DNA from: Methanocaldococcus lauensis
GTDB taxonomy: Archaea > AGJL01 > Methanococci > Methanococcales > Methanocaldococcaceae
DNA length: 64,000 nucleotides
Assembly (NCBI RefSeq): GCF_902827225.1
Contig: NZ_LR792632.1
Location: forward strand, 825,030 to 889,029
Reading direction: 5' to 3'
This document shows, in pieces, positions 1 through 9,936 of this stretch (its first letter is position 1; every line of letters begins with the position of its first letter). The notes under the pieces were generated by a model. It ran no database searches. It had not been told where the DNA came from and saw only the letters and a list, made by a program, of their open reading frames with translations. The translations under genes were made by a program, and so were the position numbers.

Positions 1-2
1 TA

Positions 3-1283
3 TTAAAATTAGTTGGTTTAGAACATAAAAAGGATGCTTTTGCAAACATACTAAGTGGTGGTGAAAAACAAAGGCTAATATTAGGTAGGCAGATAGCTAA
101 AATTTATGAAAAGGGAGAGGGAGTTTTATTATTGGATGAACCAGCAACAATGGCTTGTCCAGCATCTAAGCAGAAACTATTAGATGTAATTAAAAACATT
201 AGAGATAAGTTAAATGTAACTGTGATTATAACCTCCCATTTGCCAGAAGTGCATAGATATCTTTGTGATAGATTGATATTATTGGAAGATGGAAAAGTAA
301 AAAAAATTGGAGATGTTGAAACCGTCTTAAATGAGTTTTTGAAAGAAATGAAGCCACCTTATATAAGAACTCCTAAAATAAAGGATAATGATATAATAAA
401 AGTTGAAAATGTCTCTAAGAGATACTATGTTATTCATGGAGGAGAAACATTAAACTTAAAAAATATCTCCTTCAATGTTAAAGAAGGGGAAATAGTGTCT
501 ATTATTGGACCAAGTGGTGTTGGAAAAACTGTAATTATGAGATTGATGGCTGGCTTAGAATTACCAGATGAAGGGAGAATTATTGTTGATGGAGTTGATA
601 TAACCAAATATGGATGGGAAAGAATAAATCTTAGAAAAAGAATAGGAATTATGCATCAAGAGTTCTCTCTACCATATTATCAAACAGTTGAAAATTTATT
701 AAAATATAGATTGGGATTAAAAGGAGAAAAGGCAATTGCATATGCAAAAGTAAAGGCTGAAGAACTTGGCATTTCCCCAAAGATTGTAGATGCAATTTAT
801 CAATTAATTGATGTCCCAGAGGCAGAGAGAGTTTCAAAACTTCAAAAGATGGGTTTAACAGAAGATATAATTTATAAACTATTCCCACCAATTGTTGAAG
901 ATTTTAAGCCAGATGAAATTTTAGAGGCGTTAGATTTAGGTAAGGACATTTTAAAGAAAAAAGTTTCTGAACTTAGTGGAGGGCAAAAGGTTAGAGTGGC
1001 TATGGCTTTACAGTTAATAACTAAGCCAAAGATTTTATTCTTAGATGAGCCTTTTGGAGATTTAGATCCAATAACATTAAGAGATGTTGCAAACTATTTA
1101 AAGAAAATAAATGAGAAATTTGGCACAACAATAGTTTTAGTCTCCCACTGTGTAGATTTTATTAAAGAGATTAGTGATAGAGCAATACTCTTAGATAATA
1201 ATAAATTAGTTATGGAAGGAAAACCTGAAAAGGTTTGTGAGGAATTTATAAAAAGAAGTAATGTAAAGTTCCTTCAGCCATAG
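3..1283 (+). CDS. atwA: Methyl-coenzyme M reductase activation component A2 (AtwA), 5'-truncated
   Basis: Twin ABC-ATPase that, in methanogens, takes part in ATP-dependent reductive activation of methyl-coenzyme M reductase in the cytoplasm. The frame is open from base 3, so the gene begins before the window and 426 residues are visible; the family is about 530 long. The first visible domain shows only its end: signature LSGGEKQR at bases 51-74 and Walker B LLLDEP around 126-143. The second domain is complete: Walker A GPSGVGKT near 508-531, signature LSGGQK near 973, Walker B ILFLDEP near 1030 and switch histidine VSHC near 1141. An ATG- or TTG-initiated reading starting at 132 would cut through the first Walker B and is not the real start. 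The assignment rests on tandem ABC organisation and close likeness to the M. jannaschii protein. Confidence 0.88.
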   Translation, partial: LKLVGLEHKKDAFANILSGGEKQRLILGRQIAKIYEKGEGVLLLDEPATMACPASKQKLLDVIKNIRDKLNVTVIITSHLPEVHRYLCDRLILLEDGKVKKIGDVETVLNEFLKEMKPPYIRTPKIKDNDIIKVENVSKRYYVIHGGETLNLKNISFNVKEGEIVSIIGPSGVGKTVIMRLMAGLELPDEGRIIVDGVDITKYGWERINLRKRIGIMHQEFSLPYYQTVENLLKYRLGLKGEKAIAYAKVKAEELGISPKIVDAIYQLIDVPEAERVSKLQKMGLTEDIIYKLFPPIVEDFKPDEILEALDLGKDILKKKVSELSGGQKVRVAMALQLITKPKILFLDEPFGDLDPITLRDVANYLKKINEKFGTTIVLVSHCVDFIKEISDRAILLDNNKLVMEGKPEKVCEEFIKRSNVKFLQP

Positions 1284-1356
1284 AAGTTTTTGTTTCCCAT
1301 TTTATAGCATAATAATAGTATTTAACTTAATTTATACAAACAGAATCTATGGAAAT

Positions 1357-1496
1357 GGGCTGTCATCAACTCACAGATTCATCGAGAATACCATTCCCTC
1401 CGTTGTGAGTTCATTGGACTTCGGGCTGAACGGAGACAGCCCCATAAAATCTTTTTATCAAAGTTATGATGACCTCGAAGGCAGAGTCCTCTCATC
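1357..1496 (-). ncRNA. Candidate structured RNA (GC-rich pseudoknot island); strand uncertain
   Basis: This stretch between atwA and glnK is clearly GC-richer than its surroundings, the usual mark of a non-coding RNA in these AT-rich hyperthermophiles. It holds an 8-bp closing stem (GGGCTGTC 1357-1364 with 1435-1442). Inside are two interlocking stems: AACTCAC 1368-1374 with 1405-1411, and TCCGTT 1399-1404 with 1429-1434. The order is that of an H-type pseudoknot, with strands directly abutting at 1404/1405 and 1434/1435. A small hairpin lies at 1384-1398; one of its pairs is G-U on the minus strand but A-C on the plus strand, which slightly favours minus. A further imperfect hairpin is closed by GATGA 1468-1472 and TCATC 1492-1496. 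I do not recognise the family. A remnant of an IS605-type element, whose guide RNA overlaps the tnpB end, is an alternative. Confidence 0.4.
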
Positions 1497-1552
1497 GGTT
1501 ATATAACAATATTGTTCCACTGATATTTATATATTACGATATGCTACAAAAA

Positions 1553-1627
1553 CTAAGAAACTACTACAAACCCTACTACCCATCGTCGCCGCTGAATTCA
1601 TAACCATCCTAAAGCAGAGTTTCTTAG
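1553..1627. repeat. Perfect 10-bp inverted repeat enclosing a 55-base GC-richer loop
   Basis: CTAAGAAACT at 1553-1562 is matched exactly by its reverse complement at 1618-1627, just downstream of the glnK stop codon at 1642-1644 (minus strand). The arms could form a terminator-like or RNA-end structure for glnK, or belong to the structured island next to it. The enclosed bases include a short plus-strand open frame from 1542 (MLQKLRNYYKPYYPSSPLNS) that I do not consider coding. The rest of the 358-base gap (1284-1356 and 1497-1552) is ordinary AT-rich sequence. Confidence 0.45.
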
Positions 1628-1641
1628 AAACGGTTTAAGAA

Positions 1642-1989
<348 letters not shown>

Positions 1990-2105
1990 CTAATTATAGT
2001 TTTATTTTCTTCTTTTTATAATTTATTTTTTTATTTTTCTAACTTTTTTTATTTATTATTTATTTTATTTATTATTTATCTTTATTTTTATCCCTACCTC
2101 TTAAA

Positions 2106-2123
2106 GGAAGGCAATTTCCTTCC
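2106..2123. promoter_or_regulatory. NrpR-type nitrogen operator between glnK and amt
   Basis: GGAA at 2106-2109, six bases, then TTCC at 2116-2119 matches the GGAA-N6-TTCC operator of the methanogen repressor NrpR. The site is embedded in a larger 18-bp dyad, GGAAGG-N6-CCTTCC (2106-2123). It lies just upstream of the TATA-like AAATATTTATTT (about 2130-2141) that would serve amt. A second GGAA...TTCC pair at 2184-2201 has a 10-base gap and is off consensus. The role is inferred from the motif and the flanking nitrogen genes. Confidence 0.75.
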
Positions 2124-2225
2124 GTAGTAAAATATTTATTTAATTATAATACTTTGTTTTTTAAAGGCATAAGGAAGTAGGGTGGAAGGTAAGTTTGTTC
2201 CTACTAAAACTTTGAGGTGAAAATT

Positions 2226-3377
2226 ATGAATGGTGTTGATGTGTTCTTCTTTATGTGGGCGGCATCGTTGATATTTTTTATGAAAGCAGGGTTTATAGCA
2301 TTAGAGATTGGGCAATTTAGATCTAAAAATGTTGCGTATCATTGTGTTTTAAAATTGTTAGACTTAGCGGCTGTATTTATTGCATATCTTTTAATTGGAT
2401 ATGGAATTTCTTATGGTTTAGAAAATATAATGCCTCTAATTACAGGGAATTTTGATGCTGAGTTAGGAGCTTGGTTTCTAAAAATGGCAATGTTTGCCGC
2501 TGCGGCGGTTACAATTATAACTGGTGGTGTTGCTGAAAGAATAAAAATTCTTCCATATTTTATTGGAGCATTGTTAGTTGCTGGAATTCTATATCCAATT
2601 GTTGAACACTTAGTTTGGGGAGGTGGCTTTGCAAGTTTAGGAATAAACTTCCATGACTATGCTGGAAGTGGAGCAGTTCATTTATTTGGAGGATTAGTTG
2701 GTTTAATGGCAGCATATGTTTTAGGACCAAGAATTGGAAAATACATTAATGGAAAACCTCAGGCAATTCCTGGGCATAATATACCCTTAGCAGTTTTAGG
2801 AGCTTTTATTTTAGCGTTTGGATGGTATGGATTTAACATAGGAAGTGCTGTAGGAGTTAGTAATGGTGTAGAGTTAGCGAGTGTAGGGATTGCTACAACG
2901 ATGGCTCTTGCAGGGGGTATAATTGGAGGAGCCTTAAGTTCAAAAAACGACCCATTATATACAGCAAACGGTATGTGTGCTGGTTTAGTGGCAGTTTGTA
3001 GTGGTGTTAATTTATTTACACCAATAGGAGCATTTATAGTTGGTTTGTTGGCAGGATTACAACAGCCATTTACATTTAAATTCATAGAGGAAAAATTAAA
3101 AATAGATGATGTCTGTGCAATTGGTCCAGTTCATGCTATGAGTGGTTTTATTGGAGTTATTTGTGCAGGGATTCCATTCCTATTAAAATCTGGAGCAAAT
3201 GTTTCATTATTGGGACAGATAATTGGGGCAATTACTATTGCAATAATAGCAGTTGTTGGAGGATTCATAATTTATAAAGGATTAGATATGACAATTGGTT
3301 TAAGAGTTCCAGAGAATGTTGAGAAAACAGGTTTAGATGAAGCAGTATTACAAGTAAGGGCTTACTCAGAAGAGTAA
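2226..3377 (+). CDS. amt: Ammonium transporter Amt
   Basis: Membrane channel of the Amt/MEP/Rh family that conducts ammonium into the cell. The 383 residues form about eleven transmembrane segments. The pore histidine pair is visible in AVHLFGGLVG (near residue 165) and GPVHAMSGFIG (near residue 302). I chose ATG 2226 because GAGGTGA (2214-2220) sits five bases upstream; a GTG at 2217 lies inside that ribosome binding site. The gene is divergent from glnK and shares its nitrogen operator, the usual GlnK-Amt pairing. Confidence 0.95.
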   Translation: MNGVDVFFFMWAASLIFFMKAGFIALEIGQFRSKNVAYHCVLKLLDLAAVFIAYLLIGYGISYGLENIMPLITGNFDAELGAWFLKMAMFAAAAVTIITGGVAERIKILPYFIGALLVAGILYPIVEHLVWGGGFASLGINFHDYAGSGAVHLFGGLVGLMAAYVLGPRIGKYINGKPQAIPGHNIPLAVLGAFILAFGWYGFNIGSAVGVSNGVELASVGIATTMALAGGIIGGALSSKNDPLYTANGMCAGLVAVCSGVNLFTPIGAFIVGLLAGLQQPFTFKFIEEKLKIDDVCAIGPVHAMSGFIGVICAGIPFLLKSGANVSLLGQIIGAITIAIIAVVGGFIIYKGLDMTIGLRVPENVEKTGLDEAVLQVRAYSEE

Positions 3378-3530
3378 AATTATAGTTTTTTAAGATATGT
3401 TTCTTAATATATAATAAAAGTATTTATATAATTTTAATTATCTTTTTTTAAAGAAATTAAATGTCATTATAAATTTATTATTAATTTTTAATGATTTTAT
3501 AATATTCTATAATTTTAAATATGTGATAAT

Positions 3531-4808
3531 ATGGAACTTATGATGGCTATAGGTTATTTAGGGTTAGCATTAGCATTAGGGGCTTTAGTAGCAAAAGTTT
3601 CTGAAAAGTTAAAAATCCCAGATATACCGTTATTACTGTTATTAGGTTTAATTCTAGGACCCTTTTTGCAAATAATTCCTTCTGAATCTGCTATGGAGAT
3701 TTTTGAATATGCTGGACCAATAGGATTAATATTTATTTTGTTAGGAGGAGCCTTTACAATGAGAGTTTCTTTACTTAAAAAAGTAATACATACAGTTATT
3801 CGTTTAGATACTATAACTTTTTTAATTACTCTGGTTATTTCAGGGTTAATATTTAATATGGTTTTAAATCTTCCTTACACATCGCCAGTAGGATATTTAT
3901 TTGGAGCTATATGTTCTCCAACAGATCCAGCCACACTAATTCCAGTATTTTCAAGAGTAAAAACGAACCCTGAAATTGCTATAACCTTAGAGGCAGAGAG
4001 TATATTTAACGACCCCTTAGGAATTGTTTCTGCAAGTGTTGTCTTAGGATTACTTGGAGTTTCATCAACTATAAAAAATCCAGTAATTGATATATTATCC
4101 TTATCTGTTGGAGCAATTATCATCGGATTACTGTTAGGTAAAATATACGAAAAAATTATTGTGCATTGTAATTTTCACGAATATGTAGCCCCATTAGTTC
4201 TTGGTGGGGCTATGATTATTTTATATATTGGAGATGAACTATTACCAACTATTATTGGCTATGGATTTAGTGGATATATGGCTATTGCAATAATGGCTCT
4301 ATATTTAGGAGATGTTTTATTTAGAAGGAAGATATTTGAAAGTTATGAGAATATAGTAAGATTTTGCGACGATTTATCTTTATTAGCAAGAATATTTATA
4401 TTTGTATTCTTAGGAGCGTGTGTTGAATTAAGTATGTTTAAAAACTATTTAATTCCAGGTTTGTTGGTTGCCTTAGGTTCTATATTCTTAGCAAGACCAC
4501 TGGGAGTTTTTGTTGGGTTGATAGGAACAAAACATTCGATTAAAGAAAAGTTATACTTTGCCTTAGAGGGGCCAAGAGGTGTAGTTCCAGCGGCATTGGC
4601 GGCAACTGTTGGAGTGGAAATTTTAAAAAATGCAGATAAGATTCCAAAGGAGATAACTAAGTATATAACTCCAATAGATATTGCTGGAACTATACTAATT
4701 GGAACTTTTTTAACAATACTGTTGAGTGTTATAATAGAGGCATCTTGGGCAGAGATATTGGCTTTAAAGTTAATTGGTAACTATAAATCAAAAGGTGAAA
4801 ATTTATGA
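3531..4808 (+). CDS. nhaP: Na+/H+ antiporter NhaP (CPA1 family)
   Basis: Electroneutral sodium/proton antiporter of the inner membrane. The 425 residues contain about 13 membrane segments. Ion-site residues known from the M. jannaschii NhaP1 structure fall at the same numbers here: Asp132 in SPTDPAT, and Asn160-Asp161 in the ND motif FNDPLG. A late [13 protein letters not shown] segment is also typical. It stands alone upstream with a 150-base AT-rich promoter gap, and its stop overlaps the ATG of ribK by four bases (ATGA), so the three genes nhaP-ribK-ribB are probably co-transcribed, although antiport and riboflavin synthesis are not obviously linked. Confidence 0.94.
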   Translation: MELMMAIGYLGLALALGALVAKVSEKLKIPDIPLLLLLGLILGPFLQIIPSESAMEIFEYAGPIGLIFILLGGAFTMRVSLLKKVIHTVIRLDTITFLITLVISGLIFNMVLNLPYTSPVGYLFGAICSPTDPATLIPVFSRVKTNPEIAITLEAESIFNDPLGIVSASVVLGLLGVSSTIKNPVIDILSLSVGAIIIGLLLGKIYEKIIVHCNFHEYVAPLVLGGAMIILYIGDELLPTIIGYGFSGYMAIAIMALYLGDVLFRRKIFESYENIVRFCDDLSLLARIFIFVFLGACVELSMFKNYLIPGLLVALGSIFLARPLGVFVGLIGTKHSIKEKLYFALEGPRGVVPAALAATVGVEILKNADKIPKEITKYITPIDIAGTILIGTFLTILLSVIIEASWAEILALKLIGNYKSKGENL

Positions 4809-5203
4809 TTTTAGAGGGTAAAGTTGTCTCTGGATTTGGAGAGGGAAAATATTTTTTGTCAATTCCTCAATATAAAGAATCTTTTAAAAAAATTTTAAAC
4901 TTTGAACCTTACGAGGGGACATTAAATTTAAAAATAGACAATGAGTTTGAGATAAACAAATTTAAATACATTGAGACTGAGGATTTTGAATATAATGGTA
5001 AAAAGTTTTTTGGAGTTAAAATTTTGCCAGTAACTATATTAATAAATAATGAAAAAATATATGGAGCAATTGTATGTCCAAAAAAAACACATCATAGTAA
5101 AGATATTATAGAAATTGTTGCTCCAATAAACCTAAGAAAAAAATTTAATTTAAAAGATGGAGACTCTGTAAAAATATTAATCAAGGGAGATGAAGATGAA
5201 TAA
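4805..5203 (+). CDS. ribK: CTP-dependent riboflavin kinase
   Basis: Archaeal riboflavin kinase that makes FMN using CTP instead of ATP. The 132 residues match the family length. Visible signatures are the N-terminal glycine-rich [15 protein letters not shown], the [11 protein letters not shown] strand pair, and the C-terminal [12 protein letters not shown]. Translation begins at an ATGA overlap with nhaP, and the 3' end overlaps ribB by eight bases. Its partner gene ribB makes a riboflavin precursor, which supports the assignment. Confidence 0.92.
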   Translation: MILEGKVVSGFGEGKYFLSIPQYKESFKKILNFEPYEGTLNLKIDNEFEINKFKYIETEDFEYNGKKFFGVKILPVTILINNEKIYGAIVCPKKTHHSKDIIEIVAPINLRKKFNLKDGDSVKILIKGDEDE

Positions 5204-5882
5204 TGTAGAAAAAGCATTAAATGCCTTAAAAAAAGGAGAATTTATTTTAGTTTATGATTCAGATGATAGAGAAGGAGAGACAGATTTAGTTGTTGCTTCT
5301 CAATTCATAACACCAGAACATATAAAAAGGATGAGAAAGGATGCTGGAGGTTTAATTTGCACTGCTATACATCCAGATATATGTAACAAGTTAGGAATTC
5401 CATTTATGGTCGATATTTTAGAGTTTGCCTCTCAAAAATTTAAAGTTTTGAAAGAGTTATATCCAAACGATATTCCTTATGATGAAAAATCGTCGTTTTC
5501 AATCACTATAAACCATAGAAAAACATTTACTGGAATTACTGACAAAGATAGGGCATTTACTATAAAAAAATTAACTGAATTAGTTAAAGATAATAGATAT
5601 AATGATTTTGGTAAAGAATTTAGGAGTCCAGGGCATGTTATTTTGTTGAGAGCATCGGAAGGTTTAGTAAAAAATAGAAGAGGGCATACTGAGATGACTG
5701 TTGCCTTGGCAGAGATGGCTAATCTTATTCCTATAACAACGATATGTGAAATGTTGGGAGATGATGGAGAGGCAATGAGCAAAAATGAAACAAAAAAATA
5801 CGCTGAAAAGCATAATTTAGTTTATCTTAGTGGAGAAGATATAATTAATTATTACTTAGAAAAATATTTAAAGAACATATAA
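5196..5882 (+). CDS. ribB: 3,4-dihydroxy-2-butanone 4-phosphate synthase
   Basis: Converts ribulose 5-phosphate to 3,4-dihydroxy-2-butanone 4-phosphate plus formate, the four-carbon unit for riboflavin. The 228 residues carry the metal and substrate motif DREGETDLV (near 24), the [17 protein letters not shown] segment and the [13 protein letters not shown] box. Two ATGs are possible (5190 and 5196); I prefer 5196 because GGGAG at 5185-5189 then lies six bases away and the protein begins MNNVEKAL. It follows ribK with an overlap, forming a small riboflavin/FMN unit. Confidence 0.94.
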   Translation: MNNVEKALNALKKGEFILVYDSDDREGETDLVVASQFITPEHIKRMRKDAGGLICTAIHPDICNKLGIPFMVDILEFASQKFKVLKELYPNDIPYDEKSSFSITINHRKTFTGITDKDRAFTIKKLTELVKDNRYNDFGKEFRSPGHVILLRASEGLVKNRRGHTEMTVALAEMANLIPITTICEMLGDDGEAMSKNETKKYAEKHNLVYLSGEDIINYYLEKYLKNI

Positions 5883-5933
5883 AAAATATTTAGAAAAAAG
5901 ACTAAAATTTTTATTAGATGATTTTGCTGGATA

Positions 5934-6420
5934 TTAAGTTAAATTTTTAGATTTTCTATATACAATATAAGTGAGGAATGCAAATATTAACAGATAGACA
6001 TTTAAGGGAATTGGAGCTTTTGTGTTATTGTTAGTATTTGGAGTATTAAAATTGTAGTTTATTGCACATATTGTAAGTCTATATCCACCACGAGTATCAT
6101 TATAAAATTTACTATTAGTCAAAAAGGATTTACCTAGATAAATTTTAAGACCTTCAACCCCATGAATAGTATCACCATACCATATTATGACATAATCATT
6201 TAAAGTATTATTATAAGGTACATAATATCTATTTGTATAATTTATTGTTATATTAATACCATTAACTGTTTTAGATTCATAAAAATTTGTAGTACATGGA
6301 AATATTTCCTGGTAAATAATTTCTCCACTACTCACATTTTTTATTGTTATATTTACAGCATTATATTCTGCATAGGAATTTTTCATAAATAATAAAGAGA
6401 TAGTGATTAAGATTTTTCAT
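5934..6420 (-). pseudogene. Small membrane-anchored surface protein gene with broken signal peptide
   Basis: An open frame from ATG 6386 encodes 150 residues rich in Asn, Thr and Tyr with several N-glycosylation-like NXT/NXS sites. It ends in a hydrophobic helix and basic tail (PLNVYLLIFAFLTYIVYRKSKN), the layout of an archaeal surface protein with a C-terminal anchor. It lacks a signal peptide and ribosome binding site. Upstream, GGTGAT precedes ATG 6420; removing one T near 6409-6411 would give MKNLITISLLFMKNSYAEYN, a plausible signal sequence in frame with the rest. The gene therefore appears broken by one base, or holds a sequencing error. The function is unknown. Confidence 0.55.
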
Positions 6421-6563
6421 ACTATCACCTTAAAAATCCAATAATATATATTTACCTTAATACTAATATAAAAAAATTTATATTGATTTTGGGATATGTT
6501 TTAAATACTGTAGTAAAAAATTCGTCCAAAATATTGGAAAAATGGTATATAAATAAACTTAAA

Positions 6564-7868
6564 TTATTTTATAGCATCTTCAAACTCAATCATTGCACTT
6601 AAAACTTTTTCATCTTCAAATGGCTTTCCTTGAATCTGTAAGCCAACTGGAATTCCATTTATTTCTCCGCAAGGAACTACACCCGCACATAAACCACATA
6701 TATTGGCTGGAACTGTTAATACATCATAACTATACATTTCCATTGGAGTTAATTTTTCTCCCAACTTGTGAGGTAGTTTAGGAACTGTTGCTCCTACGAT
6801 AATATCGACATCTTTCATAATTTTAATCATCTCATTTCTCATTAAATTCCTTGCTTTTAAAGCATTTTTATAATATTTTCCACTATACTCTTTTTGACTA
6901 ATCATTGAACCAATCATAATTCTTCTTAAAACCTCTTCTCCACAGACCTCTTCTATTCTATAACCATATCTTCTTCCATCATATCTTCTTGTGGATGAGA
7001 AGAACTCAACATAATTTATTAAATAGTAAGTAGGCAAAGCCAAATCAACATATTTGTAACTTAACTCAACAATTTCACATCCTAAATCCTTAAAAACTTC
7101 AATACCTTTTTCTATTTTATCTCTTATTTTTTCATCAACAACATCCATAAACTCCTTAACAACACCTACTTTAAAGCCCTTAATGTCTATTTTTTCAAAT
7201 GGTTTAGTTTCAACTGTTGTAGTATCCTTCAAATCCTTACCTTTAATTATATTTGTTAATAATAATGCATCTTTTGCTGTTTTTGTTAATGGTCCTATTT
7301 GGTCAAAACTCATAGCCAAATCACATAATCCGTATCTACTAACAACCCCATAACTTGGCTTAAATCCAACAACTCCACAGTGAGATGCTGGATTCCTAAT
7401 ACTTCCACCAGTGTCACTACCTAAGGCCATATCACATAAATCTGCGGCAACAGAAGCGGCACTTCCTGAAGAACTTCCTCCTGGAATTCTATCCTCTGCT
7501 CTTGGGTTTTTTGTTGGGCCATAATAGGAAGTTTCTCCACTACTACCACAGGCAAATTCGTCCATATTAGCAATTCCAATTATTAAGCCACCATTTTCTT
7601 TAATTTTTTGAATAACTGTGGCATCATAAGGGGCTATATAATTCTCTAATGTCTTTGACGCACAAGATATAATATATCCCTTAACATTTATGTTTGCCTT
7701 AACAGCAATAATTTTTCCATATAATGGCTTTTTCTTAATCTTATCATCTTTTTCCAATTTTTTTGCTTCTTCTAAAACTCTTTCAGGTTTTACTTCTATT
7801 AATGCGTTAATATCCTTGTTAATTTTTTCTATTCTATCTAAATATTCCTCTACTCTCTCAACAATCAT
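6564..7868 (-). CDS. gatA: Glutamyl-tRNA(Gln) amidotransferase subunit A
   Basis: Amidase subunit of GatCAB, which releases ammonia from glutamine for tRNA-dependent amidation. The 434 residues contain the amidase signature: catalytic Lys in IAVKANINVKG (near 55), and the serine-rich GGSSSGSAASVAADLCDMALGSD box with its cis-Ser and nucleophilic Ser. I chose ATG 7868 because GGTGAT lies five bases upstream and the family starts near MIVERVEEYL; a longer reading from 7943 adds a lysine-rich non-homologous tail. It follows RPA on the same strand after a 113-base gap. Confidence 0.93.
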   Translation of the reverse strand: MIVERVEEYLDRIEKINKDINALIEVKPERVLEEAKKLEKDDKIKKKPLYGKIIAVKANINVKGYIISCASKTLENYIAPYDATVIQKIKENGGLIIGIANMDEFACGSSGETSYYGPTKNPRAEDRIPGGSSSGSAASVAADLCDMALGSDTGGSIRNPASHCGVVGFKPSYGVVSRYGLCDLAMSFDQIGPLTKTAKDALLLTNIIKGKDLKDTTTVETKPFEKIDIKGFKVGVVKEFMDVVDEKIRDKIEKGIEVFKDLGCEIVELSYKYVDLALPTYYLINYVEFFSSTRRYDGRRYGYRIEEVCGEEVLRRIMIGSMISQKEYSGKYYKNALKARNLMRNEMIKIMKDVDIIVGATVPKLPHKLGEKLTPMEMYSYDVLTVPANICGLCAGVVPCGEINGIPVGLQIQGKPFEDEKVLSAMIEFEDAIK

Positions 7869-7981
7869 AAAATCACCACAGAACTTTTTATAACTTTTTA
7901 TAATTACCTTATTTTTGTAATTTATAGTAATCTTTATAATCATCTTTTAAACTTTTAAAGATATTAAAGATTTATTGTTTA

Positions 7982-9916
7982 TTATTCCATTTCTTCCAAT
8001 ATTTTTATTTCTTTCTCAACATCTACATCCTTAACTGTTTTAACAATCATAACTAACTCATCATTATCAATCCTAACATTTCCATACAAAACGAACTCTT
8101 CTCCCAATAACTCACTCTCTACATTTTCCATATTTATATTTTTTAATTCTTCTCTTTTCATTTTTAACAATCTTTCCACTCTTCTATCGTATGCTCTACA
8201 CACTATAGTTCCAGTTCCGTCATCAACTACAAAGTTTAATCTTAAAATTTCTTCAGGAGTTACATCTCCACAAATAGGGCAGTTATAGGTTCCATCAATT
8301 TCTTCAACTCTCTTTTTACAATTTGGACATAGATATAAAAATAAAGTGTCACTTAATATTTTTACTATCGCTCCTCTAATTTCAACATTTTCTCCTTCTT
8401 TAACATCTGCAATAAACTTTCTGTTAATTGAAATTTCAACATCTTCTGGATTTACTATTATCCTTCCAAATCTACTTATATTTAAATCAATATATTCATC
8501 TTTTTCTTTAGCGTAAGCGTGTAAAACCTTTATAACATCTCCCTCTTTGATGTCTAATTCAGCCAAATCATCCCATAAACTTAACTTTATTCTGCCAGTT
8601 TCATCTTCCAACATTAAATTTCTTACTTTTCTCTTTCTATCCTCAAATTCTAACTCATTAATTCCGAAATCTTCAACTACATAAGCGATTAAATTTATAT
8701 CGTTCCAATCAACTTCTCTATTATAAATATCTTCAATTTTACAATACTTTATTTTATATTCAGGAGCCTCAATACTTTCGTCTTTAATAACCTTAGTGTC
8801 AGATGTTGCTAACAACTCAGATCTTTTATTTCCCTCTCTATCGTAGTATGTCCTAACTCTACAATTAGTTATTTTTACTAAATCTCCTTCTTTTACATTC
8901 TCTAATAGTACTGTTTTTCCACCCCAGAAAGATATTTTAACTCTTCCAGTTCCATTATCTAATAAAATTTCCTGAACCTTCACTATATCTCCATTTAAAT
9001 CAACGCTTTTTTTACTACCCATAGCCATAATTCTTCCTTTAACTGTAACCAACTCATTTTCATAGTTAATTAAATCTTTAATATCTACCTCTTTACTTTC
9101 AATTTTTTCTCCTTTTTTTAGTATTTCTACATCATTGGCGTTACATTCTAAGCCACTGTAATATCCTTTCCTTATATATCCTCTAACTCTAACATAATCT
9201 CCTCTCTCAACATCAATATCTGTTAAATCATCCCATAATGTAACCCTTATACTCCCAGTTTCGTCCTTAACAATAAATGACTTTAATCTTCCCACACTAC
9301 CATCAGGTCTTTTAAATTCTTTGATTGGTAGAGATGAAATAACCTCTCCCTCAAATGTTGCAGTAATTCCAGGAACTAACTCATTAATTTTATATGATTC
9401 TTTAATTTTTGGTAACTCCCCATTATAGTTTTCTAACTTTTCAATCTTCGTTTCTGGGACAGAACTTAACTCCAATATGTTATTCCATTTTCTCGCTCTC
9501 GCTCTTTTGATTTTTATAACATCTCCTACTTTAATATCAATATCTGTTAAATCATCCCATAATGTAACCCTTATACTCCCAGTTTTATCAGCCAACATTA
9601 TCCTTCTATACTTTCCAACACTTCCATCTTTTCTTTTGAAACTTTTTACATCTGAAACATCTGTAACTACTCCAACAATCTCAACATTTATTTGCCCTTC
9701 CTCAATGTCTTTAATTGAAAACTCCTCAACACTCTCTTTCTCAAAGCCTATTCCATATTCCTTAGCTATCATCATTAAAGCAGCATCTTTTAATAATATT
9801 CCTCCATAATCTTCAATTTTTTCTCTAATCATTCTATCCAATTCTTCTTCACTAATTCCTAATGCTTTGGCTACTTTCTTTTTAAGTTTTTTAAACTGTT
9901 CGTAGTTATCTGTCAT
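7982..9916 (-). CDS. Single-stranded DNA-binding replication protein A (RPA)
   Basis: Single-polypeptide RPA that coats single-stranded DNA during replication and repair. The 644 residues show four successive OB folds, each with a TG-[SR]-[IV]-[RK]-[VLI]-[TS]-[LF]-W core followed by a GD-VIKI strand. A C-terminal zinc finger, [21 protein letters not shown], is embedded in a fifth OB-like domain. ATG 9916 is preceded by GGTGAT at a four-base spacing. The first two OB folds share an exact 50-base DNA repeat. It sits 21 bases downstream of the thiolase-like gene on the same strand, so a short operon is likely. Confidence 0.93.
   Translation of the reverse strand: MTDNYEQFKKLKKKVAKALGISEEELDRMIREKIEDYGGILLKDAALMMIAKEYGIGFEKESVEEFSIKDIEEGQINVEIVGVVTDVSDVKSFKRKDGSVGKYRRIMLADKTGSIRVTLWDDLTDIDIKVGDVIKIKRARARKWNNILELSSVPETKIEKLENYNGELPKIKESYKINELVPGITATFEGEVISSLPIKEFKRPDGSVGRLKSFIVKDETGSIRVTLWDDLTDIDVERGDYVRVRGYIRKGYYSGLECNANDVEILKKGEKIESKEVDIKDLINYENELVTVKGRIMAMGSKKSVDLNGDIVKVQEILLDNGTGRVKISFWGGKTVLLENVKEGDLVKITNCRVRTYYDREGNKRSELLATSDTKVIKDESIEAPEYKIKYCKIEDIYNREVDWNDINLIAYVVEDFGINELEFEDRKRKVRNLMLEDETGRIKLSLWDDLAELDIKEGDVIKVLHAYAKEKDEYIDLNISRFGRIIVNPEDVEISINRKFIADVKEGENVEIRGAIVKILSDTLFLYLCPNCKKRVEEIDGTYNCPICGDVTPEEILRLNFVVDDGTGTIVCRAYDRRVERLLKMKREELKNINMENVESELLGEEFVLYGNVRIDNDELVMIVKTVKDVDVEKEIKILEEME
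9212..9585. repeat. Exact 50-base direct repeat inside the RPA gene
   Basis: Bases 9212-9261 and 9536-9585 are identical over 50 positions. On the coding (minus) strand they encode the same stretch of OB folds A and B ([16 protein letters not shown]). Protein constraint alone would allow many synonymous differences, so the identity suggests recent gene conversion or duplication between the two folds. Confidence 0.85.
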
Positions 9917-9936
9917 TATTATCACCAAAAATTTTA

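Noticed and set aside
1357-1450. A minus-strand peptide GLSPFSPKSNELTTEGMVFS ending in a stop, possibly a tnpB C-terminus
   Set aside because: No catalytic tnpB region is found upstream and the segment is better explained by base-paired stems; kept only as an alternative to the RNA reading.
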